Part shown: positions 45,201 through 55,081 of the stretch, piece by piece
Layout: every line of letters begins with the position of its first letter
How positions within the stretch are numbered: the stretch's first letter is position 1
From: Glossina fuscipes
Taxonomy: Eukaryota; Arthropoda; Insecta; Diptera; Glossinidae
NCBI RefSeq assembly: GCF_014805625.2
Contig: NW_023998639.1
Span: 191,423-255,422 of the forward strand
Length of the DNA stretch: 64,000 nt
Reading direction: 5' to 3'
The notes under the pieces: model-generated
What the model was told of the DNA's origin: nothing
Databases searched by the model: none
The model's input: only the letters and a program-made list of their open reading frames with translations
Translations under genes and position numbers: made by a program

Positions 45201-48177
45201 CTTTGCACTCCGGTCTGAAATGTAAAAACGGATCTGGGGATATTGTGGATACAGGAGTTATCGCCCAAGAGGTGCGCGAAGTAATCCCGGATGCAGTACA
45301 AGAAGCTGGCAGTATAGTGCTGCCTAACGGTAACGTTATTGAGAATTTCTTGTTGGTTAATAAGGATCGAATACTCATGGAAAATATTGGCGCGGTAAAA
45401 GAATTGTGTAAAGTGACTGGAACTTTGGAGTCACGTATTGAAAACTTGGAACGCGTAAACCATCGTTTACAACATATTAAAGACACTGAAATGCAACTCA
45501 TGCGGAACGAAATTATGGCCAATAAAGAAAGTCAAGAAATTTGCTCGAATAGAACCCTGCAAATAACCATATTCCTACTTGTTATCATTATGGCGGCCTG
45601 GTAAGTGGACACATATAAATCTACTCAAAATATAATAATAATAATATATATTAAAAATTTTCTTTCTTCCAGCTTGGCTGCCGTTTCCACTTTGTACTTT
45701 GTTGAACATAGCCGAAAACAACATATCTTTAAACACTTGGAGAGTATACACGTTCTGAGTAATGGGCACGTTTACAGACCTGATATCTTGTCACTTGCAG
45801 AACAAGAACGTATTTACTTGAATAACAGAGTTAATAAAACTCGTAATTTTCTTTATCAATCATCCTCTTCTGCTATGACTATGGACAGTAACTACACAAA
45901 ATATCGTGATGAAATCATGGGTGGTATAGATGCAATTGAAGAGATTGTACCAACACGCAATGATGAGCTAACGGCTATCATGGAAAAACCCTCCGTAGAA
46001 AATGAGCTAAAACAGTTTAATAGAGAACATTTAAGATCGACTACATCCCCCATGGTTCGCACAAATAAGACCATAAATAGTAAAGCGAAAATAAAACCCC
46101 AGGCAGGACGTAATACCGTTTTCAGGGTCATTTACAATCATCCAAATAATGGAATATCCGTGCAAGCCACTGATGCTTCGGACACATCCTCGGAACGTAT
46201 AGCAGGCGCCAATGAACTATTACAGCCAGATCTTGATAATAATTCTATTGATACAGACCACAAGCCAGTAACTTCTAAGACCCGCTTACCACAAATCAAA
46301 GATAATTCGCGGCATGGCGACATACAGAAACTAAACACGGAACCTGTCGTAGGTAGCTTGCGCAGAAGTCAAGCAGACAACACCCCCTTACAGATCCATC
46401 ATATGCATCTTAGTAATGCAGTTGTTGATGAGACGAGCATTTATAAAACGTCTTCCCCGCTGAATCCACTTGTCACTACAACTATGAGTACTACGACCGT
46501 TTCCATTAGTGCTACTAGCAAGAAAATAGGCCAAAAATTAAACACCGAAGCGCCACAGACCAATTATTCTCTGGACATACAACCCATAAGTAATAAAACA
46601 TTACGCAACATTATTGATCGAGCAACCGATAATGCTGAAGATTTGCAAAGTCTTACTAATAACAATGAATCGGCCTACAATACTATAAGTGATCCTCTTG
46701 ATTTGATATTTTACAACAATATACGAGCACCATCTATAAGCAGTACCACTCAAGAAAGACATCACCAAGAGCAAAACACAGACGCCGATTGGCTAATAAG
46801 TAGACATTTCTACATAGATTCATTTGGCGAACCTGAGCAGTGCAACAAAAAAATTAAACATGCTGATATATCCAGTTGTCAGGTAACCAATGTGAGGACA
46901 GAAATTACCTGTTTCCTCATCTCGTTTCCTATTATTCTTTGTCTTTCAATTTCAAATTTAGAATTTTTACAAGTTTTTGTTCTCCTTAATGAGAAACATT
47001 GTTTTATTTTCCTAATAGAGACAAAGATATTGCATTCCAAAACATTAGGTAAAACCCTAGAAAATCGTGACGACTTATGATTACTTATCCTTTACAAACA
47101 AGGGAGCTCCTGTTTATGTTAACAATACAAGTTTCTTTTTCTTACTTCAAGTCGGTGTGCTTCGAGGAAAACAATCAACTCTTAGTCCCAAATCATCTAT
47201 CGTTGGGTCTGAAACCTAGTGAAGCAAAAATAACTAAAACCTTGATTACGCAAGAAGCAGGAGACAATGCCAAGAGTAGTGAGCGCGCTGATAATGACGA
47301 TGATGACAAAGAAACCGTTTTACATGAAAATGAGGATGAGTTACAAGTTGCTTATGGAGGGTCTTTACACCTTAACTCGAACTCGTCCCGCTTATTAGTC
47401 GCAGGTAAATCTTCGCATTCTACTCAAGCTCTAACAAAACAATTGAGTACAGAACAACCTTCAGGGGAAATCGTAGATAATTTAGGAGCTATATTGGACC
47501 ATAGTTTCAGCAATGACAATGGTAATCAACACCCAAAAGCCGCAAAACAAGAAAGACATGATTTACCAAATCAAACACAGACGCAACAAACCAAATTATT
47601 AACGGAACCGAATCAGCCTCCATTAAATGCGGACTGTTGGAAAGTGCATAGCTGTATATTGGCAGAAAGAGTGAATAAAACTTTCTCTGTTGATGAATAT
47701 TGTCCGAAATCGAGAAAATCAATGAACCTAACATTTATCGTACCGTTGTCACGCTATTTTAAGGAAAAAAGTATTCAACTGCATTTAACGTAACGTCCGC
47801 GCCAAGCAACGATATCGTCATATTAATAGTCATTTTACTTGCAGATCAACTTTACCATTACATTGGGTGCTTTGCAATAATCATGAATTATCAAAAACCA
47901 ATGGTAAGCATTTGCCTAGTACTCATCAAACGCTTCAGCGCCTTCGTAATACTTCGCTGCTATTACTGAACATACCAAGCCGTGGTTATTTTGTTAAAGA
48001 CTTGAATTTACGTGCCACCAGTGATACAGAAAAGGTAAGACGTTTTCTTGCGTTTTCGTTTCTTTTGTTATAAACATTCTTTTTTTTAATTGATAGGAAA
48101 CCATATGCCAGGAGAAAGCATATGAAACAAATCCTATACTTGAGTACAATTTTAGAATTTTAAGAAATTGTGATTAA
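30169..48177 (+). CDS. Myrf: Myelin regulatory factor homologue (membrane-tethered, self-cleaving transcription factor)
   Basis: Proposed coding exons: 30169-30205, 43046-44666, 44725-45600, 45673-46882, 47152-47789, 47845-48034, 48097-48177; all introns GT/AG, sum 4,653 nt, 1,550 codons plus stop. Domain order: acidic N-terminus; PESPPDS block (about 115-121) like vertebrate MYRF; basic RKRK (332-335), a likely nuclear signal; NDT80-like DNA-binding domain about 445-630 (YRVDADKGFNFS, DDAFVCQKKNHFQ, EQSQSDRSKKPF, VGRLHFSETT, VRASNPGQFESD); self-cleavage/chaperone domain from PSDSRAK with Ser677 and Lys682 at the known catalytic spacing, then TGVIAQEVREVIPDAV and LLVNKDRI; coiled coil about 765-815; membrane span about 831-855; long Ser/Thr/Asn-rich luminal part; conserved Cys-containing C-terminus from about 1,409. 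In the family, trimers cleave themselves at the ER and the N-terminal part enters the nucleus. Exon 1 is the least certain part. Confidence 0.9.
37131..38160 (-). mobile_element. mariner transposon relic (copy 1) with one terminal repeat
   Basis: A mariner-type DD34D transposase runs leftwards on the minus strand. The left border carries a recognisable terminal repeat, TTAGTTTGGGCAAAAAGAAA (from 37,131), which is the 3' end of the element. I could not find its inverted partner right of 38,160, so the 5' terminus is lost. A mariner with one terminal repeat cannot be mobilised. It lies in Myrf intron 1 in antisense orientation. Confidence 0.75.
37200..38150 (-). pseudogene. mariner transposase with internal deletions and frameshifts
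   Basis: The start survives as IRYILQFFFDKGE, followed after a deletion by ANEWCYLQFWFRRFRSG and FDLKDAPRTGR (38,096 onwards), RHVSSRNIAQEIKIDHK (second helix-turn-helix), LTEKNMMDRISICEAL, VTGDEKWITYDN with the first catalytic Asp, IWWDWKGIIYYELLPYG, VLFHQDNARPHTS with the second Asp, and in a shifted frame YSQDLAPSDYHLF with the third Asp. All three catalytic residues remain, so decay is mainly small deletions: one after DKGE, one near 37,855 and one before SHPLYS. It belongs to a mariner lineage different from the copies at 42.3 and 53.4 kb. Confidence 0.85.
42290..42740 (+). pseudogene. mariner transposase fragment (copy 2)
   Basis: The plus strand reads GLHRTGMFMAIWWDQGVLHY, ELLKPNEIVNADVYRRHLNK, QKRPVIAVNRRKVILLHENA, then after stops LAPSDHHFF and MQHGLADTRFRNCAEIRK. 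This is the middle and C-terminal half of a mariner transposase. The usual HDNARPH is HENARPQ, so the second catalytic Asp is Glu. The N-terminal helix-turn-helix region is absent. It sits in the same orientation as Myrf, about 300 bp before exon 2. Confidence 0.8.
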
Positions 48178-48870
48178 TTGAGAAAACAAAATGACACAGA
48201 GTCAGCAATTACGTTTGATCTAAGTCCTTACCATTAAAGCCTCGCGCTCATTACAACAAGCTTTAAATCGACGCAACTTTATTTATTCGATAGCTGAAAT
48301 GAAAACATCATCAAGTGAACAAAGCTCCAACCGTTAGCTATTAAGCCTTTGTATGCCTTTTATTTTAGTTTAGTCTGGAAAGAAGAAAAAAATACGCTGA
48401 AACTGAGAAAACTAGGTTTTAATGAAATATGAAAATTGTTTAGTCAAATTACATAAAAATAAATATAAACATAAAACAAAATATACCTTAAAGGATTTTC
48501 CAAAAAATCTTATGTAAACGTTTAAATAAACATTTTAACAATTTTCTTTAGATCTGCGAATAGTTGTAAATCCTTTAAAGTTTGTAGAAAGCTTAATGTT
48601 AGGATTGTTCTTTGTACAAAGCTCGCTACCCAGTCTACAGTAACGGATTATTTCCAAGCAGCGTAAATTATCGACCGCGATTGAGGAAGACAATCAAATA
48701 TCATTTGGTTACAATTTACTCAATGCACTTAATAATTTTTTCACAGGTCGATTTTGCTTACCGTAGTCCGTGCATAGTAAATCTAAACTTTAATTATCTC
48801 ACAACTTATATGTTTCTTTAATTCTATTTTCCAATTTGCAAGTATAAATAAAGTTTTCATTAATAAGTGA
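48178..48870 (+). other. Probable Myrf 3' UTR with two poly(A) signals
   Basis: AATAAA occurs at 48,525 and 48,847 downstream of the Myrf stop. The region holds no other coding sequence. Which signal is used cannot be seen from the sequence. Confidence 0.5.
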
Positions 48871-49778
48871 ATAAAAATGCTATTGCCATCTTCGGTATTT
48901 ACCACTTAATTGTAAAAGCCCTAATGAATATCAAAGACATAAGTTTTTTCCCTATTTAGTTTAAAGGGAAATAATGCGCATTTTTTGCTTTGAACTTATA
49001 GGTGTTTCTTACAACTGTTTTCCACAGCTTTCAGACTATTATATGATGTAAATTTTGGGTTATAAATGTTTGCTTATTAGAGGGGGTCGCGCCTTGTATC
49101 AAGCCTTGTCTACGGCCATTCACTAAAAGCAAATACGCGAACCTTTCTCTGCACATCTTAATGATTGCATATAATCTTAATTTGATCCTTAATTTTTGCA
49201 GTTATATTAGGGTCTGTATTGATTGCCTCATATGATCCTCCATATCGTTTTTTTTTTGGCGTACCTTTCTCTTATTTACTGATTTCACTAGAAATATTCG
49301 CTTATACGCGTTCGTTCTTTGTGCTGTGCTTGTTACAAATCCACGTTCAAGATATAAAAAGACGAATGTTATTTGTTGAATGATTTTTTGTTTTCTTTCG
49401 CATATATAATATTTTTTTATTCGAATATTTGACTCGACACTGATTTTTTCGGACGGTTGTAATTTTTTTACTTTTATTTTTTTCGACCATTTTTTCTTTC
49501 CTTTCTTTCCTTTTCCTTCCAATACGCCGGAAACGCAATTCCGCCAAATAAAAACTTTTTTTTTCAAAATGTAGCTGTTTGAAAAAAAAAGAAGAAAAAT
49601 ATCGCTGCCATATTTGTTTGGTACAGCGTCTAATCCTGATAAAGCTATAATGAGAATTCTCTGCAAAGCTTAAGTCCGAATTGAAATCTTGTGTATTGGA
49701 AATGTCGGTTTGATATTAAAAAAGCGTTCAAAGGTTGTGACTTTAGTTAACTTCTGTTCGATGGAATGAGCTTATTAT
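48871..49778. other. Spacer between Myrf and a gypsy remnant
   Basis: An open minus-strand frame of 154 codons (49,666-49,202) is Lys-rich and AT-driven and matches nothing I recognise. No gene is supported. Confidence 0.35.
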
Positions 49779-50406
49779 GTGGAGAAATATTTTGGTCGTC
49801 CTAGTCTCTCTAAGATGTCTTCTAATCTCGTGAGGCGAAATTTGTCGTTTATGATTTTTAGTTTTATTTTATGCGTTAGTTCGGCGTTGATGTTTAGGTG
49901 TTGTTTCCCGATTTCTTTATCTAGGGTATTTAGTATTTTGATGTGTTTTTGTCCGTTTTTTAATTTTACCGAATAAGCCTCTTTTCCCCGAATAATATCC
50001 CTTTTTCTATTTCTTTGTTTAGTATTAAAGTATCATTGTCTATTCTGATATGTATGGGTACCATAATTTCGCGTCTTGCAGGGAGAATTGTGATGCTGTT
50101 GCTAACTACGTGATCGTATATGGGGAGGTGAATTTGTTCATCATGCGTATTAGTTTCATAATTCATATTATAAGCATATTTGTGTAAGAAGCCCCTTCCG
50201 ATAATTCCATCAGATCTTATTGTGTGCTTTCGATTCCCAAATTTATATTTTAATTAATTCTTCCCAAAGTGTTTATATATTCTTTGGATAGTCCTATTAG
50301 ATTGATACTATAACGAGTTTTCTTGGGCAGGGTATAGTTCAGTCACTCCAAGGTTCGTTGCAAGAAAATTTAGAATAAAAATAATCCGGACCTTCGGGGG
50401 GAATGG
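49779..50406 (-). pseudogene. 297/17.6-like gypsy element: protease-to-RT linker region of pol
   Basis: On the minus strand: RSDGIIGRGFLHKY (end of an aspartic protease), then SITILPARREIMVPIHIRI with LNKEIEKGILFGE, a strand pattern typical of the segment following protease in 297/17.6-like elements, then in a shifted frame EAYSVKLKNGQKHIKILNTL. The sequence then fades into spacer before RT would begin. The rightward 50,406-50,340 part reads IIFILNFLATNLGVTELYPA, the usual start of this pol region. Frameshifted; dead. Confidence 0.55.
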
Positions 50407-51391
50407 TGTAGAAATTCCTTAATTTATTATTTCCTTTTTATTGGAGAGAAGTGCAGCGATGTGTAGAAGCTAGCTATGGCAAGGAAAGGAACCAGCGAGG
50501 TGACCCAACTTTGTGGCGCTATTACCGTTTTGCTTAGAACCTTCTCTTCCTTTTCGTTTCGCTTTTAATATCGCGGGACGCTAAAAGAAAAGAACCGGAT
50601 ACGTTGCCAGTGTCATAGCTGCCGCCGGTTTGTCTCCGTTTCGCTACTCGTCGGTTAATACAAAGACAAAATGTTCCTCCGTTCTTCGGGGATGACGACT
50701 AACAACTAGCCAATACATCCCCTATCCGTAATGTCAGTTGCCCTGCAACGTCCTTCAGGGATGACGACTAACAACTAGCCAGTACATCCCCTCTCCGTAG
50801 AGTCATCTGTCCTAAAAGTCCTTCAGGGATGACGACTAACAACTAGCCAGTACATCCCCTATCCGTAAAGTCAAAAAAAAGAATAAATTTGCCACATTGT
50901 CCGTACCCACTTACCTTCAGACAGCTATGACACCGAAATGAAAGAATCTGTGCGATGTGCAGCCCTTTTATAGCTAAAGTCTCGCACGCTTGTCCTATTG
51001 CCAACATGTTCTATGTGTTTACTTATGCCTTGAGGTACTATGCTTATGTGTATGCTGGCTGCAGTCGCAACCTTAGTTACGACTTGCATGATCCTGCTTA
51101 TACCTACTTAATCCCAACTTACGTCTAGCTTATTACTATGTTTGTTCTAATGTCTACTCAACAGGCACCCAGGTACCATATCGCGTGATTCAACCACCGT
51201 GTGTGTTCCTATGGGTTTATTAACATAGGCATATTCGATATCTGTTTATAATTTTTCTCTTTACAATACATTTGGTACTGGAGTGGGTTTTCCTGTTTTT
51301 ATTACCCCAGACAGTCGCTCACGGATTGATCGGACTGACGGGTTGCTCGCTGTGGCTAACTGTCTTAGGCGGACGGACTTGCTTCCTTACA
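50407..51391. mobile_element. 1-kb block inserted in the gypsy element; possible solo LTR
   Basis: The block starts TGTAGAAATT and ends TTCCTTACA, giving the TG...CA termini of many LTRs. It separates the gag tail on its right from the pol region on its left, both minus strand. It is less AT-rich than its surroundings, has no long open frame, and contains a 68-bp tandem repeat. No matching target-site duplication was seen (flanks AATGG and ATACA), so the identity and borders are tentative. Confidence 0.4.
50684..50873. repeat. 68-69-bp tandem repeat, about 2.8 units, each with an inverted GGGATG/CATCCC pair
   Basis: Units start at 50,684, 50,753 and 50,821. The first 48 bp of each unit (CTTCAGGGATGACGACTAAC and onward to CCGTA) are nearly identical; the remaining 20 bp vary. 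Within each unit GGGATG and CATCCC face each other across about 20 bp, so each transcript unit could fold into a small stem-loop. Confidence 0.85.
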
Positions 51392-52710
51392 ATACACTCT
51401 GTCTTGTGAGTAGTACTCCAATAAGTGTTCTTTGCAGAGGCTGATATCTTCTCTTGTGTCTAGTAGAAATGATGTTATGTTGTAGTTCCTGTTATTGTTA
51501 TTGTTGTTATTGCTATTGCTATAATAATTTCTGTTATTCTTTTTATTATTGTAATGCTGGTTTCTATTATTTTGGTTATTGTAAGAATTTTTGTTGTTGT
51601 TGTTGGTATAGTTGGGGCGATTAATTTATTATTTTTGTGGGCATTTATTTTCATTCTGTTAAGGTTTGGCTGGAGCCTATTTTCGTGTTCTAGCGCATTA
51701 TTAACTGCTTCTGAGAAAGTTCTCGGCTATGCCGCAAACAGGGTGTATTTGATGTAATCGTCAAGTCAATTGTTAACAACGGTTAGCGTCAGTATCATTG
51801 ATGTTTGTGATAACATTTTTTGTTAAGGAACGGCATTAGAGCCTAGGTCTTTTATTTATAGATTATTAACTTCAGCAATAATATTTCATATTTTATCTTT
51901 GTATATTTAAGGAGGCTTTAACATTTTAACTAAGTCTATGAGTTGTGGTTTTGCTGCTGTAGCTAAGGCATTGTGAATTATTTCTGATACTTTTAAAAAG
52001 TGTTAAGTTCTTTCTGTGTGTGGGAAGTGGTATAATTTTAGAAGCTATTTTCAGGTTGGATTTTTATTTTGTATGTTTCTATTTTATCTGCTATTTTCGG
52101 ATGTTTCTATTCTAATAATCCTTTGGCCTCGTTGTGTCTCTGTTTAAATGCTTGTATTTTGCTAGGAAGTTCTTGACTGTCTGTTATTTTCGTTTCTTTC
52201 TTTATCACATTAATTTTCCTCCAGTGTAGATTTTTTATTTTAGTTTTTTAATTTAGTTATTGGTCTATTTATAAAAAAATTTATTTCATCTATTGCTTCT
52301 ATCTAGAAGGATTCATTTGTAAAAAAAAATGTTTAATTAATTTTATATTTTAGTGTTATTTACGTTACTTTGTTTTTTGATTACATATGTTTTTAGATAG
52401 ATACCTATATTATGTATGTATGTATGTATATATATATTTTTAGATATTGGTATATGTAGTTTCTTTTGTGTCCATTTCTATATAATACTTGGCCGAAGTC
52501 TTTCAGGCGATTGGTTGCTGGACCTGGTATCTTAGGAAGTTCAGTCTTCTCCTGTTTCTTATACGTTTTCCTACTACATACTTTTTGTTTAGAATTATGT
52601 TGCTTCCGCTTCCTCTTCTCTAAGCGTTTTTTGTATTCTTCGGCTTTGATTTTCTTTGGGCCCTCTTTTTCCATATTTATTTTCCTACCCTGCACGGCTG
52701 TTTCCGCCAA
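51392..52710 (-). pseudogene. 297/17.6-like gypsy gag remnant with Asn-rich tail
   Basis: Leftwards on the minus strand: a Lys/Glu-rich N-terminus (Met at 52,710; MAETAVQGRKINMEKEGPKK). A helical stretch near 52,000-51,910 (VSEIIHNALATAAKPQLIDL). An Asn-rich run near 51,600-51,480 with NYTNNNN- and YYSNSNNNN-like repeats. Then ITSFLLDTREDISLCKEHLL up to 51,392. Several stops interrupt it. Asn-rich tails without a CCHC knuckle are common in gags of this gypsy branch. The order gag then protease on the same strand, across the 1-kb block, supports one element. Confidence 0.5.
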
Positions 52711-52715
52711 GACTT

Positions 52716-52733
52716 AAACTCCTTCTATCGCCA
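52716..52733 (-). promoter_or_regulatory. Candidate tRNA primer-binding site of the gypsy remnant
   Basis: The minus strand reads TGGCGATAGAAGGAGTTT just upstream of the gag Met at 52,710 and just after AATTT, a usual LTR end in this branch. TGGCG at the start fits a site complementary to the CGCCA 3' end of a tRNA such as tRNA-Ser. The LTR itself is not confirmed by a second copy. Confidence 0.35.
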
Positions 52734-53149
52734 AAATTGATTCGGGTCGTTATTTAATGAAAAGGATTAATATTTTTGACTTCATTTCATATACACCAAA
52801 ACGAACTCGGCTTGAAATGTTCAAAATTAATTCTAACCTTATTGATAAAATATGCGCTTATATCCTAATTTCCTACAACTAAAATTATGGAGCCAAACGA
52901 GATTTGATGAACAGATTAGCTATGGACCATGTTTCGATTTTTGCAGTGTACCTTCGGTAGAGTAAAAAGTTCCGAGTTGAACGTTTAGTTTGATAAAAAC
53001 AAAAGAAAATTTTAATTTTCATAACTCAAATTCCACTAAGTTATTTTTTGAAACTTTATTGTCGAACAGCATTCCACGTCAATCGTATAATCTTGCAATT
53101 CGCTTTCTAAACTGCACTCCATAATTCTAAAGCCATACAAAGGAATTTG

Positions 53150-53720
53150 ATAGTCCCTAATTTCATACATCACTCAACAAGCGTTACGTCTAACATTTCG
53201 TCTGTTTATAATTTTTTTATTTAAACGTGCTTACAATGCAACATAGTTTTCACTTTATCTGTTTTGCGGATTGTAAAATAAGAACGCCGTAATCGTAGCA
53301 ATCGACTTTTGTCGCTGTCCGCTCAGCTGATTGCCGATTTGACTATGGATCGCAATGATGATTCTATGCATTGTTCCATATTGTATAAAAAAATTCTTTT
53401 TATTTCGACTAAATGTTTACTGTTTTTAGTTAAAGGTGAGCAGTCGTGGTGCCCACTTCGAACAGACCTTTCTTACGGATAAATTTTGATGCAAAATGGT
53501 AGATGAGCTGTCTTTTATAACCTTCAGAGTTATAGCTGTCTTACGCAACTTCATTTTTCCGTCTTCCAAAACGATTTTGTGCACTGTTTTTTTCTGAAAC
53601 AACTGCCGAATATGGGCGACCATAGCCTTCAGCATAATCGGTGTCCTTATGACTTTGTCTCTCCAGCCAATAGTATAGAACCAACTGTCTATCTCTTGTG
53701 CACAGAGTAGACGCAACCCA
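53150..53720 (-). pseudogene. mariner transposase remnant (copy 3)
   Basis: The minus strand reads KTVHKIVLEDGKMKLRKTAI, HQNLSVRKVCSKWAPRLLTF, then RNKKNFFIQYGTM and further down SENYVAL and ARLNKKI. KLSxRxVPRLL-type and NSEYYxALL-type blocks are typical of another mariner lineage than those in Myrf intron 1. The first catalytic block (normally TMDETWIHH) is destroyed and the C-terminal half is unreadable. Heavily decayed. Confidence 0.65.
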
Positions 53721-54183
53721 GTATTTTAAGCACCTTCGCCTATGATACAGCAAGTAAAACACGCACGAAAACTACGTCATGGCGTCAAGACAAATTCAAA
53801 ATCATATTACTTTGACAACTCTGCGTGTGTATTGTAGTCGCGTTTTAATTCTGTACAAGAAATATTTCAATTTCATAGTGTATTTCTTATTTTTTTGGCT
53901 TTATTCGTGTCTAAAAATCTTTAAAAGAATAAAGCGTGAATTTAGCTTATATGAATTATATTAATTTTTTATGTGAAAAATTTTGGTTTTGTGTTATCAA
54001 CAATTGGAGATCTTGGTAAAAGTCTCTCTTTTTTCTTTTAATCTTTGTTTACAGTTTCTTTTGTTTTCGCTCTATATTTACAGTGGAAATGAAAGTGCGA
54101 AGTTTGCTAAAAATTTGTGCCGTGAAATGTTTTAGTTTTTGTTCTTTTTTTTTCTTAAGGCCCTTTTGTGGTTTTCGCTGGAC

Positions 54184-54843
54184 ATGGATTATTTATTTAG
54201 ACCATGTCGTGCGAAAACAGGTCCTAAATCTGAATGGTTTCTCTCGTGTTGGCTGTGTGATCGTTTTTGTCATGCAAAGTTACCTCGTATTATCGGCCGT
54301 GTTGCTGATGCAGTGCTTGATCTCTCAAAACGCTTACGATGGTCGTGTCCTGACTGTAGAAAGCGGGACATAGATTTCTACAAACTCTTCACCGAGACGA
54401 GAAAATGTTTCTCACATTTGAGCAAAAACCTCAACCCCTTCTGGGAGAAATTTGAACTAAATCACACTAGGTTTGATGAGTGTCGTTATATTGCGCAATC
54501 ATCTTCTTCCCCAGCTAGCAAAGTTACAACATGTGGCGTAGCCTGTGGTTCGTCACCTCTGCGTTCCCCTAAGTCCGATTCGTCGGCACAAGTTAGCGAT
54601 TCCTTAAAGTCTACAAAGAACTTCATCGTTTCTGAAGTGGCAAGGATATCTCCTCCCATCGGCGTCACTCAATATACTCAGGCGTCATCGCCTAAAACTA
54701 ATAATGAGAATTATAAATCGTCCTCTCCCTCCGGCTGCTCGAGTGTGAACGCTGTGCGCCAAACTGAGCACGTGGCACAACCTGCTCGTGCAAGTGTGGC
54801 ACACCATCTATATTCTTTCCAACTGAAAACTCCCCAGCCGTGA
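54184..54843 (+). CDS. LINE ORF1 with a PHD-finger-like Cys/His cluster
   Basis: Start chosen at MDYLFRPCRA. A Cys/His cluster follows: RPCRA, SCWLCDRFCHAK, and after about 22 residues RWSCPDCRK, giving the layout of the PHD-like finger found in CR1/L2 ORF1 proteins; a cysteine expected after FCHAK is Leu. A Ser/Pro-rich linker follows. The stop at 54,841 interrupts it, but the next frame (54,901 onward) reads VSRLAPDTCVDNIKSYL, the conserved ORF1 C-terminal domain, so a frameshift splits the original protein. Such ORF1 proteins bind the element RNA or chromatin; exact role unknown. Confidence 0.7.
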   Translation: MDYLFRPCRAKTGPKSEWFLSCWLCDRFCHAKLPRIIGRVADAVLDLSKRLRWSCPDCRKRDIDFYKLFTETRKCFSHLSKNLNPFWEKFELNHTRFDECRYIAQSSSSPASKVTTCGVACGSSPLRSPKSDSSAQVSDSLKSTKNFIVSEVARISPPIGVTQYTQASSPKTNNENYKSSSPSGCSSVNAVRQTEHVAQPARASVAHHLYSFQLKTPQP

Positions 54844-55081
54844 AACCTACTGTTCCTAAATTGTTGCTTGACGGCACTTCCTCCCTGAAAGGCAATATTT
54901 GTGTCAAGGCTGGCACCTGATACATGTGTGGATAACATAAAAAGTTATCTGGCGGGGAAAGTCAAATCAGTCAATTTAAAGCGCCTTAACATTTTCAATT
55001 TGGCTCCTTCTCAACCTAGAGCAATCTCGCCTTTTAAAATTCTAGTTCCGACTGTAAACATGTTGTTATATTTAACAACAA

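Noticed and set aside
46883..47151. Reading through 46,883-47,080 as Myrf coding sequence
   Set aside because: The frame continues but becomes AT-rich and hydrophobic; a donor at 46,883 and an acceptor ending at 47,151 keep phase and remove it.
49202..49666. 154-codon Lys-rich open frame on the minus strand
   Set aside because: Composition follows T-rich DNA; no recognisable motif, and it lies just beyond the readable gypsy pol.
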